From: an uncultured Lachnospiraceae bacterium
GTDB lineage: Bacteria; Bacillota; Clostridia; Lachnospirales; Lachnospiraceae
DNA length: 64,000 nt
Assembly: GCA_949948735.1 (NCBI GenBank)
Contig: CATLGV010000018.1
Span: 1 to 64,000, forward strand
Reading direction: 5' to 3'
Part shown: piece after piece, positions 33,723 to 42,064 of the stretch
Layout: every line of letters starts with the position of its first letter
Numbering within the stretch: the stretch's first letter is position 1
Notes under the pieces: model-generated
Database searches by the model: none
Told to the model about the DNA's origin: nothing
What the model saw: only the letters and a program-made list of their open reading frames with translations
Program-made: the position numbers and the translations under genes

Positions 33723-34772
33723 TTAAATCATCCGGATGATTTCCGTATTGGGCGTGGTGCGCAAGTCGTGATAAACCGTTCCGGTAAAAACGGTCGGACT
33801 CGACAGGGCGTCTTCGTGGATTTCCGTTATTTTGCCCTGGATATTTCCCGTGAGACAGACGCGGCGCTCCGTATAAATATTGGCGATGCGTGTAAGAATC
33901 GGTACAAGATTCGGGCCGTATTTCTCCTCTCCCTGCTGTTCAAATACACGGATTGCCTGAAAAGGGGTGAGCGCAAGCCGCTGCGCACGGGGATGCGTCA
34001 TGGCCTCATAGGTATCGACGATTGCACAAATCAAAGCATACGGGTCAATCCGCTCTGACTTGAGCCTTGCCGGATATCCGCTGCCGTCGCAGCGCTCATG
34101 GTGCATAATCAGGGTGCTGATCACATGCGGACGAAGCGTCCGGTTCTTTAAAAGCTCATAGCCCAGATGAATATGGTGCTGCATCTGTATAAACTCTTCG
34201 GGCGTCAGCTTGTCGGGCTTCCACAGAAGCTCGTCGGATATCTTTGTCTTGCCGATATCGAACAGGAAGCCGCAAATCGTAAGCGTATCCAGCTCCTCCT
34301 CGCTCATTTCAAGCCATTTTCCGAAGACATAGCACAACAGGCCGCAGTTAAAACAGTGGTTATATGTAATCTCATTTTCGTTGGGCATAAGGTTATATAA
34401 ATAATCAATGAGCTGTTCTCCGTTCATCACAGAACCCATAATATCGTCCCGCAGGGACAACAGCCTGGTCGTGTTTAAATCCAGTCCGGTATCGAGGACC
34501 CGCATGATCTTGACAAATGAGGTAAGCGACACCGTATAGGTATCGTTAAACCGCTGGAAATGGGGATGCGCATGAAGATGCTTATACCGCGACATATCGA
34601 TCTCATGCGGCTCGGAGAGCGCGATTTCTTCAATATTATATTCGTTCAGCATCTGTATCCGCTCTGTCGTTATAGAAGAGTTTGCCTTAAAAAGCAGCTC
34701 CTTTGCAGGGGAATACACATCCTCATATATTATCATACCCGGTTTAAGGGATGGGGTTGATAGTTTAAACAT
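33723..34772 (-). CDS. HD-GYP domain protein with altered HD motif
   Basis: The 349-residue protein has an N-terminal region typical of these proteins (TPSLKPGMIIYEDVYS) and an HD-GYP domain with MHHERCDGSGYP and DTYEAMTHPR. HD-GYP domains degrade cyclic di-nucleotides such as c-di-GMP. Here the HDIGK motif reads FDIGK: the metal-binding His is replaced by Phe, so activity may be reduced or lost and the protein may only bind its ligand. ATG 34772 is chosen because GGAGG lies eight bases upstream; the longer frame to 34793 lacks a site. Confidence 0.85.
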   Translation of the reverse strand: MFKLSTPSLKPGMIIYEDVYSPAKELLFKANSSITTERIQMLNEYNIEEIALSEPHEIDMSRYKHLHAHPHFQRFNDTYTVSLTSFVKIMRVLDTGLDLNTTRLLSLRDDIMGSVMNGEQLIDYLYNLMPNENEITYNHCFNCGLLCYVFGKWLEMSEEELDTLTICGFLFDIGKTKISDELLWKPDKLTPEEFIQMQHHIHLGYELLKNRTLRPHVISTLIMHHERCDGSGYPARLKSERIDPYALICAIVDTYEAMTHPRAQRLALTPFQAIRVFEQQGEEKYGPNLVPILTRIANIYTERRVCLTGNIQGKITEIHEDALSSPTVFTGTVYHDLRTTPNTEIIRMI

Positions 34773-35077
34773 AAATACACCTCCGCCATTCAATTGTATA
34801 CGCTAACAAAGCATCCTCTGCTCATAATAATACCATAAAAACCATTTTTTTGTACATAGAAAATAAAAAAATCAACCGCATACGGCGCGCGTCCCGGAGT
34901 CCAATGCGTCCGGGCAAGCAGAAGTGCTAACGGAAGACGGGCGGTTTTGTGCAATATTCCGAAATATCCGGATATGGGCAGATTAATTTGAAAAATAGCA
35001 TCGGGCGCGGTAAAATAAATATCATTATGCGGATTTTGGACTGCTATTTGAAAATATGGAAAAGGGGCAGAAGGACA
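34773..35077. other. Intergenic region between HD-GYP and alpha/beta hydrolase genes
   Basis: The 305 bases hold no gene. They contain a short GC-rich hairpin (CCCGGA/TCCGGG arms around 34892-34914), AACCGC/GCGGTT arms near 34875 and 34941, and the hydrolase promoter at 34988-35016. The HD-GYP promoter must lie at the left end but I could not fix it. Confidence 0.45.
34988..35016 (+). promoter_or_regulatory. Putative promoter of the alpha/beta hydrolase gene
   Basis: TTGAAA (34988-34993) and TAAAAT (35011-35016) are 17 bases apart, about 60 bases before ATG 35078. Confidence 0.55.
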
Positions 35078-36019
35078 ATGGGTAAGAAAGAGTTAAAGCT
35101 GCCGTCGAGAGACGGTATTCATCAGCTTCATGTGACCGTGTGGGAGCCGGAGCAGCAAATCAGGGCGGTTGTGCAGATTTCACATGGCATGGTGGAAATG
35201 ATAGCGCGTTATGAGGAGTTTGCCCTGTTTTTAAACCGGCACGGCATTGCAGTGGTGGGAAATGATCATTTGGGACATGGGGAAACTGCCGGATCTGACG
35301 CGGATTTGGGATATTTTTGCCCGGAAAATATGAGTGCGACAGTAGTGGCGGATCTTTACAGGGTGACAAAGTACGCAAAAAAGAAATATCCGGGGGTACC
35401 GTATTTCCTGCTGGGTCACAGCATGGGATCTTTTATGGCCCGAAGGTATCTGATGACCTACGGAAACGAGCTGACAGGCGCGGTTATCTGCGGTACGGGA
35501 AGCCAGAAGAAAAGCGTGCTGCTTGCAGGAAAGGTGGTGTCCGGCATTATGAGGGCCGTGCTCGGCGACCGGTTCCGCTCGAAGCTGTTAAAACGAAATG
35601 CATTCGGGGCTTATCAGAAGCAGATTGAAAATCCCAGGACACAGAGCGACTGGCTCACAAGGGACGAGGCGGTTGTTGATTTTTGCATGACAAATAAATA
35701 TTGCAGCTTTGATTTCACCGTAAATGGGTACAGGACGCTCTTTGACGTGCTTGGCTTCATTCAGAATAAGAAAAACGTGAACAGGATTCCCAGGACGTTG
35801 CCGATTCTGTTTATTGCGGGAGGCGCCGACCCGGTAGGAAACTACGGAAAAAGCGTCAAGGCAGTTTACGCGGCGTATAAGGCGGCGGGGATTAAAAAAG
35901 TGAATATCCGGATATATCCGGGGGACCGCCACGAGATACTGAATGAGCTGGATAAGGATCAGGTATATGCGGATGTGCTTTTGTGGCTTGAGCGGCTGAT
36001 ACCGGCGTCAAAGGGCTGA
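35078..36019 (+). CDS. Alpha/beta hydrolase, monoacylglycerol lipase/lysophospholipase-like
   Basis: The 313-residue protein belongs to the serine-hydrolase group of monoglyceride lipases (Hydrolase_4). Seen are VVQISHGMVEMIARYEEFA, NDHLGHGET, the nucleophile elbow GHSMGS, the acid region FIAGGADPVG and the catalytic His in YPGDRHEILNE. There is no signal peptide, so it acts in the cytoplasm on an acyl ester such as a monoglyceride or lysolipid. ATG 35078 follows AGAAGGACA; the frame extends 129 bases upstream across the promoter. It is monocistronic. Confidence 0.88.
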   Translation: MGKKELKLPSRDGIHQLHVTVWEPEQQIRAVVQISHGMVEMIARYEEFALFLNRHGIAVVGNDHLGHGETAGSDADLGYFCPENMSATVVADLYRVTKYAKKKYPGVPYFLLGHSMGSFMARRYLMTYGNELTGAVICGTGSQKKSVLLAGKVVSGIMRAVLGDRFRSKLLKRNAFGAYQKQIENPRTQSDWLTRDEAVVDFCMTNKYCSFDFTVNGYRTLFDVLGFIQNKKNVNRIPRTLPILFIAGGADPVGNYGKSVKAVYAAYKAAGIKKVNIRIYPGDRHEILNELDKDQVYADVLLWLERLIPASKG

Positions 36020-36049
36020 CGCCCGCAGCCCGCGCGTTGTGCGGAAGCG

Positions 36050-36078
36050 TTGACAGTCCGTATAAAAAGTTATATAAT
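36050..36078 (+). promoter_or_regulatory. Consensus SigA promoter of the transglutaminase-like gene
   Basis: TTGACA (36050-36055) and TATAAT (36073-36078) are both perfect and exactly 17 bases apart, about 78 bases before ATG 36156. This is the best match to the housekeeping consensus in the window. Confidence 0.85.
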
Positions 36079-36155
36079 ATATCCACTAAGGGCCGTGAGA
36101 TTTACGGAATTGTACAAGGACTGAGAGGAAGTATAGGAAGCGAGGAGGAACCAAT

Positions 36156-37814
36156 ATGCGGATGGTAAAAAAATTGCTGTACGGGATTGGAGGATTATTG
36201 GCACTTATACTTCTTTTTGTTGCGCTCTGCCATTACAATCCGGGACTGGCCGCCAAGACAGGCGACGGCCTGCGGATTGCCATTGGTATGGAGTCGCCGC
36301 AGAATACTTCGGCGGCGGCAGTCAATGTGGCGCAGGGCGGTTCCGGAGGCACTTCCCCGGCGGGAAGCCCTTCGACGCAGCATACGCTGCCGGACAAAGC
36401 GGAGTCTACGACAAATCTGTCAATGATGGGAGCAGGCCCGAATCCGCGGTTGTTGAGCACGACAGTGACGACGGGGGCGCTTCCTGCAGCGGCGGCAGAG
36501 GATGAGGGAACACTCAAGATACCGGGAAAGGTAGCGGATCTGAACGGATATATTCCGATAAGAGCCACCGGTACCGAGATCAGCCAGAAAAACGCCGACG
36601 AGATTTTATCGACGCTCACCAAGGGGAGAACCGGCGACCGGCTTACCTTTGAAGAGCGGATATATCCGTATTATCATATGCTTAATGACACACAGAAGGC
36701 ATTGTACCGGCAGATTTACGCGAACGCGGATGCATTAATTGATAACTTTTCTCCGGTAAAGTCTGTTGTGTCGACCGATTTAAAGAACGCTTTTACCGCG
36801 GTGGTAAATGACCATCCGGAGCTGTTCTGGGTCGAGACGGCGTACCGTTACAAATACGCGCCGCTGGGCGAGGTCGCGGAGATCAAGCTGACCTTTAATT
36901 CTACAGTGAACGATATTGATAAGGCAAAGCGTGAATTTGAAGCCGCAGCCAAGCTGATCAAGGACAGTACCTATGGGCTTTACACCGATTATGAAAAGGA
37001 AAAGAAGGTGCATGACGAGTTGATTGGGCGCGTGAAATATGACGCAAACGCGCCGATGAACCAGAGCGCGTACAGCGCGCTTGTTAATGGAAGGACCGTC
37101 TGCGCTGGCTACGCAAGGGCCTTCCAGTATGTGATGCAGCAGCTGGACATTCCCTGCTATTATGTGACCGGTTATGCCGGGGAGAATCATGCGTGGAACA
37201 TTGTCGGGCTTGATGACGGCTGCTATAATGTAGATACTACATGGGACGATACAAACCCCAATACCTATGACTATTTTAACTGCTCGGATGCGGACTATGC
37301 CGGGAATCATGTGAGAAGGGATTTATCCGTGTATCTGCCGCCGTGTAACGGCAATAAATACAGCGGCTTAGAGGTGAATCCGCCGGATTCTGTACCAACG
37401 CCGCCGTCGCAGACGACACCGCCTTCCACAACGACACCGTCAACCTCGACACCGCCGTCGACGTCGACAACGACGCCGCCTTCCACAACAACAAACGCAG
37501 GACAGCAGATCACGGTTGAGACGGTGCGCGGCGGAGGTGATAACGGATACCTTTATAAGCTTGAGGATTATTATCTGACCTGCTTTGAGGAGATGATGCG
37601 CACGGACGCAGGTACGATAACCTTTGACGTTATTGTGCTGGATGAAAAGATGTGGGACGATGTTTATAATGCGTATGCATACGGGGACGTGCAGGACGGT
37701 TTTATCGAGCGGTATCTTGTAGAGAAGCATAAGAACAGCTGTAATATCAGTGTAGAGGCGCAGCTAAGAAGCGACGGAAGCTATCTGCTGCACCATACGG
37801 CATATATAAAATAA
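36156..37814 (+). CDS. Membrane-anchored transglutaminase-like protein
   Basis: The 552-residue protein has an N-terminal membrane helix (LLYGIGGLLALILLFVALC), a low-complexity Ser/Ala/Gly region, a transglutaminase-like domain with Cys in GRTVCAGYARAF, His in GENHAWNI and Asp in NVDTTWDD, then a Pro/Thr/Ser linker (about residues 415-447) and a C-terminal domain of about 100 residues that I do not recognise. The catalytic triad is complete, so it may act as a cysteine protease or crosslinker at the cell wall. GGAGGAA eight bases before ATG 36156 and the consensus promoter support the start. Confidence 0.87.
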   Translation: MRMVKKLLYGIGGLLALILLFVALCHYNPGLAAKTGDGLRIAIGMESPQNTSAAAVNVAQGGSGGTSPAGSPSTQHTLPDKAESTTNLSMMGAGPNPRLLSTTVTTGALPAAAAEDEGTLKIPGKVADLNGYIPIRATGTEISQKNADEILSTLTKGRTGDRLTFEERIYPYYHMLNDTQKALYRQIYANADALIDNFSPVKSVVSTDLKNAFTAVVNDHPELFWVETAYRYKYAPLGEVAEIKLTFNSTVNDIDKAKREFEAAAKLIKDSTYGLYTDYEKEKKVHDELIGRVKYDANAPMNQSAYSALVNGRTVCAGYARAFQYVMQQLDIPCYYVTGYAGENHAWNIVGLDDGCYNVDTTWDDTNPNTYDYFNCSDADYAGNHVRRDLSVYLPPCNGNKYSGLEVNPPDSVPTPPSQTTPPSTTTPSTSTPPSTSTTTPPSTTTNAGQQITVETVRGGGDNGYLYKLEDYYLTCFEEMMRTDAGTITFDVIVLDEKMWDDVYNAYAYGDVQDGFIERYLVEKHKNSCNISVEAQLRSDGSYLLHHTAYIK

Positions 37815-37930
37815 ATGTTTGACGGGCAGCCTTCGGTTAAGGGGGGCTGCCTGATGCATTTCAGGAGATAACCATACCTTGAATTGACAAGGGCATATGC
37901 ACCTCAAGGCATGCGCGTCCGCCGAAGGCT

Positions 37931-37965
37931 CTGAGGAAGCGATGATTTAATCAGCGCTTCCTTAG
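37931..37965. repeat. 35-base palindrome, possible dispersed element
   Basis: Two 17-base arms (37931-37947 and 37949-37965) around a central T pair with only two mismatches. The core GATTTAATCAGCG also occurs between cas4 and cas1. There is no T-run after it, so it does not look like an ordinary terminator. Confidence 0.6.
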
Positions 37966-38010
37966 AGAATATTTAGAGGCGGATATAGTATCATTTCGTA
38001 GAGTATCATA

Positions 38011-38074
38011 TTTTCTGTTATTTTTTCATGTTTTTTGTAATTTTTTCAATTTTTTTGTAACCTTTTCCTGTTTT
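38011..38074 (+). promoter_or_regulatory. Phased T-tracts, predicted bent DNA
   Basis: Runs of four to seven T start at 38011, 38021, 38031, 38041, 38050, 38063 and 38071, close to one per helical turn. Such phasing bends DNA and commonly activates promoters placed just downstream. Confidence 0.7.
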
Positions 38075-38082
38075 GAATCGTC
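38056..38082 (+). promoter_or_regulatory. ECF sigma factor-type promoter of the amidase gene
   Basis: TGTAAC (38056-38061) and CGTC (38079-38082) are 17 bases apart, matching the TGtAAC-CGwC type of extracytoplasmic-function sigma factors. No good SigA promoter is seen between here and the amidase. The start codon is about 95 bases further on. No ECF sigma gene is in this window. Confidence 0.55.
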
Positions 38083-38176
38083 TAATGTATAGGAAGGGTC
38101 TCGTCGATAGCGGTATTTTATAAAGGCAGAGCAGGAAACGGAAATTACGGAAGAACACTTAAAAGCGGGAGAGACT

Positions 38177-39232
38177 ATGGGGAATCAGGCGCAGCGGAAG
38201 CGGGAACTGGAATTGTGGGAGATAACGAATGCTTCCAAGGATAGGAATATGCGGCTTGTGCGGCAGAATAGCGTGGGACGGAAAGGATATGGAGCGTCAT
38301 CGCACGGCAAAACGCGTAGCACGAGGACGCCGGACAGGCGGAGCCTGTCGGTGAACCTGCCGGAGCATATGCAGGGCCGGCAGCGCATGTCGTCAAATAC
38401 AACAAGGCGGAATCCGCAGGGAACGCCGCGGCGGAGCGCGGCAGCGGGCACACCGCGGCAGGATATACAGAGACAGCCTGCAATGGCGGCAGGCGGACGG
38501 AAACGAATGTCAAAAAATCAGCGCGCACGGCGCAGACGTGTGCGGCGCCGCCGCCGTGTGGCAGCTTTGCTGCTGCTGACACTGGCTGTGGGAATTTTTC
38601 TGGCGGGCAAATCTCTCTGGCAGCGGCTTGATATGGAGGTTCGGGCACAAAGTGCGGGCGGCCGGCAGGCAGGGGAAGTGCAGGATATGGCTGCCATGGC
38701 AGGGAAGGAGCCGGCGGGGCCGGTGATTCGGGAGGATTTTCTCAGCATCAGTGAATACAACCGCCCGGGGACGGAGCTTTCCGCAGTCAACAATATTTTT
38801 GTGCATTATACGGCGAATCCGAGGACCTCGGCGGCGCAGAACAGGAGCTATTTTGAGAATCTCGCGCAGACGCATGAGCGGGCGGCCAGCGCGCACTTTA
38901 TTATCGGGTACGACGGGGAGATTATACAATGCATTCCGCTTGAGGAGGAGGCGTACGCGGTAATCGGCCGGAATCATGATTCCATTTCTATAGAGTGCTG
39001 CTATATCAGCAAGGACGGCGCGTTCACGCAGGAGACCTATGACGCGCTGGTATATATGCTGGCGATGCTCATAGAACGCTATGATTTGGACGCGCAGGAT
39101 ATCCTGCGCCACTATGACTGCGGCGGCAAGCTCTGTCCGCTGTATTACGTGGAGCATGAGGACGCATGGCGGAAGCTTCTTTCCGACGTGGAGCAGTACC
39201 GGCAGGAGGCCGGAGAGGCCTTAGCAGAATAA
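38177..39232 (+). CDS. Membrane-anchored N-acetylmuramoyl-L-alanine amidase (Amidase_2)
   Basis: The 351-residue protein has a long, very basic cytoplasmic tail of about 128 residues with an Arg-rich run (RARRRRVRRRRR), one membrane helix (VAALLLLTLAVGIFLAG) and an extracellular Amidase_2 domain. Zinc ligands are visible as His in IFVHYTANP, His in ILRHYDCGG and Cys in KLCPLYY. Amidases of this family cut the bond between muramic acid and the peptide stem of peptidoglycan. The apparent ECF promoter suggests control by cell-envelope stress. The long basic tail is unusual and might bind nucleic acid or membrane. Confidence 0.88.
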   Translation: MGNQAQRKRELELWEITNASKDRNMRLVRQNSVGRKGYGASSHGKTRSTRTPDRRSLSVNLPEHMQGRQRMSSNTTRRNPQGTPRRSAAAGTPRQDIQRQPAMAAGGRKRMSKNQRARRRRVRRRRRVAALLLLTLAVGIFLAGKSLWQRLDMEVRAQSAGGRQAGEVQDMAAMAGKEPAGPVIREDFLSISEYNRPGTELSAVNNIFVHYTANPRTSAAQNRSYFENLAQTHERAASAHFIIGYDGEIIQCIPLEEEAYAVIGRNHDSISIECCYISKDGAFTQETYDALVYMLAMLIERYDLDAQDILRHYDCGGKLCPLYYVEHEDAWRKLLSDVEQYRQEAGEALAE

Positions 39233-39389
39233 AGATACCCTTGAGTGACAGGAGTGTGCCTTTGTCAATAAAGGATAAACTAAAGAGAATCGTTTAAAAG
39301 GCAGTCTGATGCAGAAGCAGGCTGCTTTTATCTTGTCCTGTCAATTGAGGGTAATATTTGGACAGGATATTCAGCTAAGGAAGGGTGCT

Positions 39390-39418
39390 TTGACTTAACA
39401 GGAATAATTTGATAAAAT
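39390..39418 (+). promoter_or_regulatory. SigA-type promoter of the MBOAT operon
   Basis: TTGACT (39390-39395) and TAAAAT (39413-39418) are 17 bases apart, 34 bases before the MBOAT start. The preceding interval also contains a weak AAAAGGCAG/CTGCTTTT hairpin (39296-39329) that may end the amidase transcript. Confidence 0.65.
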
Positions 39419-39452
39419 AAGGTGAAAATTGTAGATTTAACGGAGCAGGGGC

Positions 39453-40958
39453 ATGTTATTCAATTCCTATATCTTTATCTTTTTGTTTCTTCCCATTTCG
39501 CTGCTTGGCTGGTATGGGCTTAACAGAATAAAGAAATATCAGACGGCGCAGATTTTCCTGATTGTCATGTCCCTGTGGTTTTACGCGTACTTTAACAGCA
39601 GTTATCTTGCCGTGCTGCTGGCAAGCTGTATGGCAAATTATTTGTTCAGCCTGATTCTTACCCAAAAGCCTGCGCTGTGCAGGCCGGTGCTGATTATGGG
39701 CTGTGCTGTCAATCTGGGGCTTCTCGGCGTATTTAAGTATTACGATTTTTTCGTGGAGAATCTGAATGCCGTATTTCATGCAGGCTTTACCTGCAGGCAT
39801 ATCCTTCTGCCGCTGGGCATCAGCTTTTTTACCTTTCAGCAGCTTTCCTACATAATAGACAGATGCAGGGGAAGGGCGCCCCATTACAGCCTTGTGGATT
39901 ATCTGAGCTTTGTGACATTCTTTCCGCAGCTGATAGCCGGCCCCATTGTGCTGCATACGGAAATCATTCCGCAGTTTGGGGATTTGGAAAAACGCAAATT
40001 CCGGATAGACGATTTTGCGTATGGCATCTGTTATTTTGTCTTTGGACTGGCCAAAAAGGTATTGCTTGCGGATACGCTTGCAGGCGCCGTAAATTACGGG
40101 TTTTCGGAGATTGCCAAGCTGGACGCGCCCGCGGCGGCGGTGGTTGCGGTTTCCTTTATGCTGGAGCTGTATTTTGATTTCAGCGGTTACTGCGACATGG
40201 CGATTGGCATTGGCAGAATGTTTGGCATAAGGATACCGGACAATTTTAACGCGCCTTACAGATCCGCTTCCGTAAAAGAGTTCTGGAAGAGATGGCATAT
40301 GACGCTGGGAAGGTTTTTTACGCAGTATGTCTATATTCCGCTTGGCGGGAACAGGAAAGGCGTATGCAGGACCGTTTTGAATACGATGATTGTCTTTACC
40401 CTGAGCGGGCTGTGGCACGGCGCGGATTGGAGCTTTGTCCTGTGGGGCTTCCTGCATGGCCTAGGGGTTTCGGTAAACGTAATATGGCTCAGGCTTGCGC
40501 CCGGGACGGGAAGGGAAACGCAGCCGGGGCAGGGCAGTTTTGGAAAGCGTCTGCGTCATTTTGGCTGTCAGGCGGCAACCTTTGGCTTCGTATGTCTTGC
40601 GTTTGTCTTTTTCAGAAGCGATTCCGTTGCGGACGGTTTTCTTTTTATGAGACGATTGTTTTCCGGAGACAGCTATCACTTTGTCAAATATATTGCGGAT
40701 AACCTGTCTTATGCGGAGCTGTATGTGCCCACCAAGCTTATCTCAATGAGATTTCCCGCTTTCCTCAGGGATTACCGCATGTATGTCTATCTTGCGATTC
40801 TTGGCGTGAGCATGGTTCTTGCTCTGGGAAAGACCACAAAGGAACGCCTCGAGGGCAGAGCGCTGACGGCGGCCTTCTCATGGAAAATGACAATTCTGTT
40901 TGTATGGTCGGTCATTTCCCTTACGGGAGTCAGCACGTTTTTGTATTTCAATTTTTAA
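39453..40958 (+). CDS. MBOAT family membrane-bound O-acyltransferase
   Basis: The 501-residue polytopic protein matches the AlgI/DltB/PatA branch of membrane-bound O-acyltransferases: LFNSYIFIFLFLPISL at the start, LPLGISFFTFQQLSYIID, FPQLIAGPI, NFNAPYRSASVKEFWKRWHMTLG, and the catalytic His in SGLWHGADWSF. These proteins move acyl groups across the membrane onto secreted polymers. It is followed 11 bases later by an SGNH-like partner, the usual two-gene arrangement for polysaccharide O-acetylation. The polymer is unknown. Confidence 0.93.
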   Translation: MLFNSYIFIFLFLPISLLGWYGLNRIKKYQTAQIFLIVMSLWFYAYFNSSYLAVLLASCMANYLFSLILTQKPALCRPVLIMGCAVNLGLLGVFKYYDFFVENLNAVFHAGFTCRHILLPLGISFFTFQQLSYIIDRCRGRAPHYSLVDYLSFVTFFPQLIAGPIVLHTEIIPQFGDLEKRKFRIDDFAYGICYFVFGLAKKVLLADTLAGAVNYGFSEIAKLDAPAAAVVAVSFMLELYFDFSGYCDMAIGIGRMFGIRIPDNFNAPYRSASVKEFWKRWHMTLGRFFTQYVYIPLGGNRKGVCRTVLNTMIVFTLSGLWHGADWSFVLWGFLHGLGVSVNVIWLRLAPGTGRETQPGQGSFGKRLRHFGCQAATFGFVCLAFVFFRSDSVADGFLFMRRLFSGDSYHFVKYIADNLSYAELYVPTKLISMRFPAFLRDYRMYVYLAILGVSMVLALGKTTKERLEGRALTAAFSWKMTILFVWSVISLTGVSTFLYFNF

Positions 40959-40969
40959 GGAGATCAGGC

Positions 40970-42064
40970 ATGGAGAAAAAATTTGTCACGCGCTTTTTGA
41001 TACAGTCGGCCGCGCTCCTGCTGCTGATTGGGGCGGCTGTAGTGCTGGCGGATCCGTTTTACCATTATCATGCGCCGGCGGGAGGCCTTAAGGCAGTTGC
41101 CAATAAGGCGGAATACCAGTGCATCGGGACCATTCGGAATTTTGAATACGACGGGCTTCTGCTGGGCTCCTCCATGGCGGAGAATTATAATGACCGATGG
41201 CTTGACGAGGCCTTTAGCTGCAAGACAATCAAGGGGATCAAGAGCTCGGCGTCCACGATGGATCTGCTGTATTACCTGGAAGCGGCGTATCAGGACCACG
41301 AGCTCCGGTATGTATTTTATAATTTAGATTTGTTTGCCCTCAGCGCGGAGCTCAAATGCCATTTTGAAGACGAAGGAATGCCGCTTTATTTATATAACGA
41401 CAGTATTCTGGATGATGTGGATTATCTGTTCAATAAGGATGTATTGTTTGAATATATTCCGTATCAGCTTGCGGTATCCCTGAAGCAGGACTATGACGAG
41501 GGAACGAGCTATAACTGGGCGCAGTATAAAAGCTTTTCGCAGGAGGAGGCGCTGCGCCATTATGAGCGGCCTGCCGTTTCAGGGGTAAAAGACTTCGGAG
41601 AGGATGAAAGGGCGGCTATTAACGCGAATGTGGCGCTTCTTGCGGAGATGGCGGGGGCGCATCCGGAGACGGAATTCTATTTTTTCTACCCGCCGTATTC
41701 CCTGCTGTGGTGGGATTCCGTGGACAGGGACGGCCGGACGCAGGAGTATCTTTATGCGGCGGGCAGAGCTGCGGAGACCCTGATACCTTATGAAAATGTA
41801 CATCTGTACAATTTTCTCGCGGAAGAGGATATTGTCTGTAATCTGAACTATTATATGGACGCCATGCATTTTTCGGCCGATGTCAACCGGTGGATCGTGG
41901 AGCAGCTTAAAGAAGGCGGTTATGTGCTGACAGCGGAGAATTATGAAGAAGAAATGGCGCGGCTTGGCAGGCTGGTGGAAAGAATGACAGAGGAGGATAT
42001 CAAAAAATATTTTCCGGAAATGGGGGAAGAGACATGGGACGGCCCGCAACTATATGGAAGCTGA
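40970..42064 (+). CDS. Membrane-anchored SGNH-like acyltransferase partner of MBOAT
   Basis: The 364-residue protein has an N-terminal membrane helix (SAALLLLIGAAVVLADPF) and an extracellular SGNH-hydrolase-like domain: GLLLGSSMAENYND carries the likely Ser, and MDAMHFSADVN the Asp-x2-His pair. Such AlgJ/AlgX/DltD-like proteins receive the acyl group and place it on an extracellular polymer. ATG 40970 is chosen since AAGGAGA at 40957-40963 is upstream; the longer frame runs inside the MBOAT gene. It overlaps the ABC-like gene by 31 bases. Confidence 0.85.
   Translation: MEKKFVTRFLIQSAALLLLIGAAVVLADPFYHYHAPAGGLKAVANKAEYQCIGTIRNFEYDGLLLGSSMAENYNDRWLDEAFSCKTIKGIKSSASTMDLLYYLEAAYQDHELRYVFYNLDLFALSAELKCHFEDEGMPLYLYNDSILDDVDYLFNKDVLFEYIPYQLAVSLKQDYDEGTSYNWAQYKSFSQEEALRHYERPAVSGVKDFGEDERAAINANVALLAEMAGAHPETEFYFFYPPYSLLWWDSVDRDGRTQEYLYAAGRAAETLIPYENVHLYNFLAEEDIVCNLNYYMDAMHFSADVNRWIVEQLKEGGYVLTAENYEEEMARLGRLVERMTEEDIKKYFPEMGEETWDGPQLYGS

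Larger units (their letters stand above)
37815..38176. other. Regulatory intergenic region before the amidase gene
   Basis: The 362 bases hold no gene. In order they contain a weak GGCAGCC/GGCTGCC hairpin just after the transglutaminase-like gene, a 35-base palindrome (37931-37965), a phased T-tract region (38011-38074) and an ECF-type promoter (38056-38082). The last three are listed separately. Confidence 0.6.

Noticed and set aside
37931-37965. Palindrome as a rho-independent terminator of the transglutaminase-like gene
   Set aside because: It lies over 115 bases after the stop codon and is not followed by a T-run on either strand.
39456-40457. 333-codon minus-strand open frame opposite the MBOAT gene
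   Set aside because: It is a shadow frame; the MBOAT motifs on the plus strand account for the coding signal.
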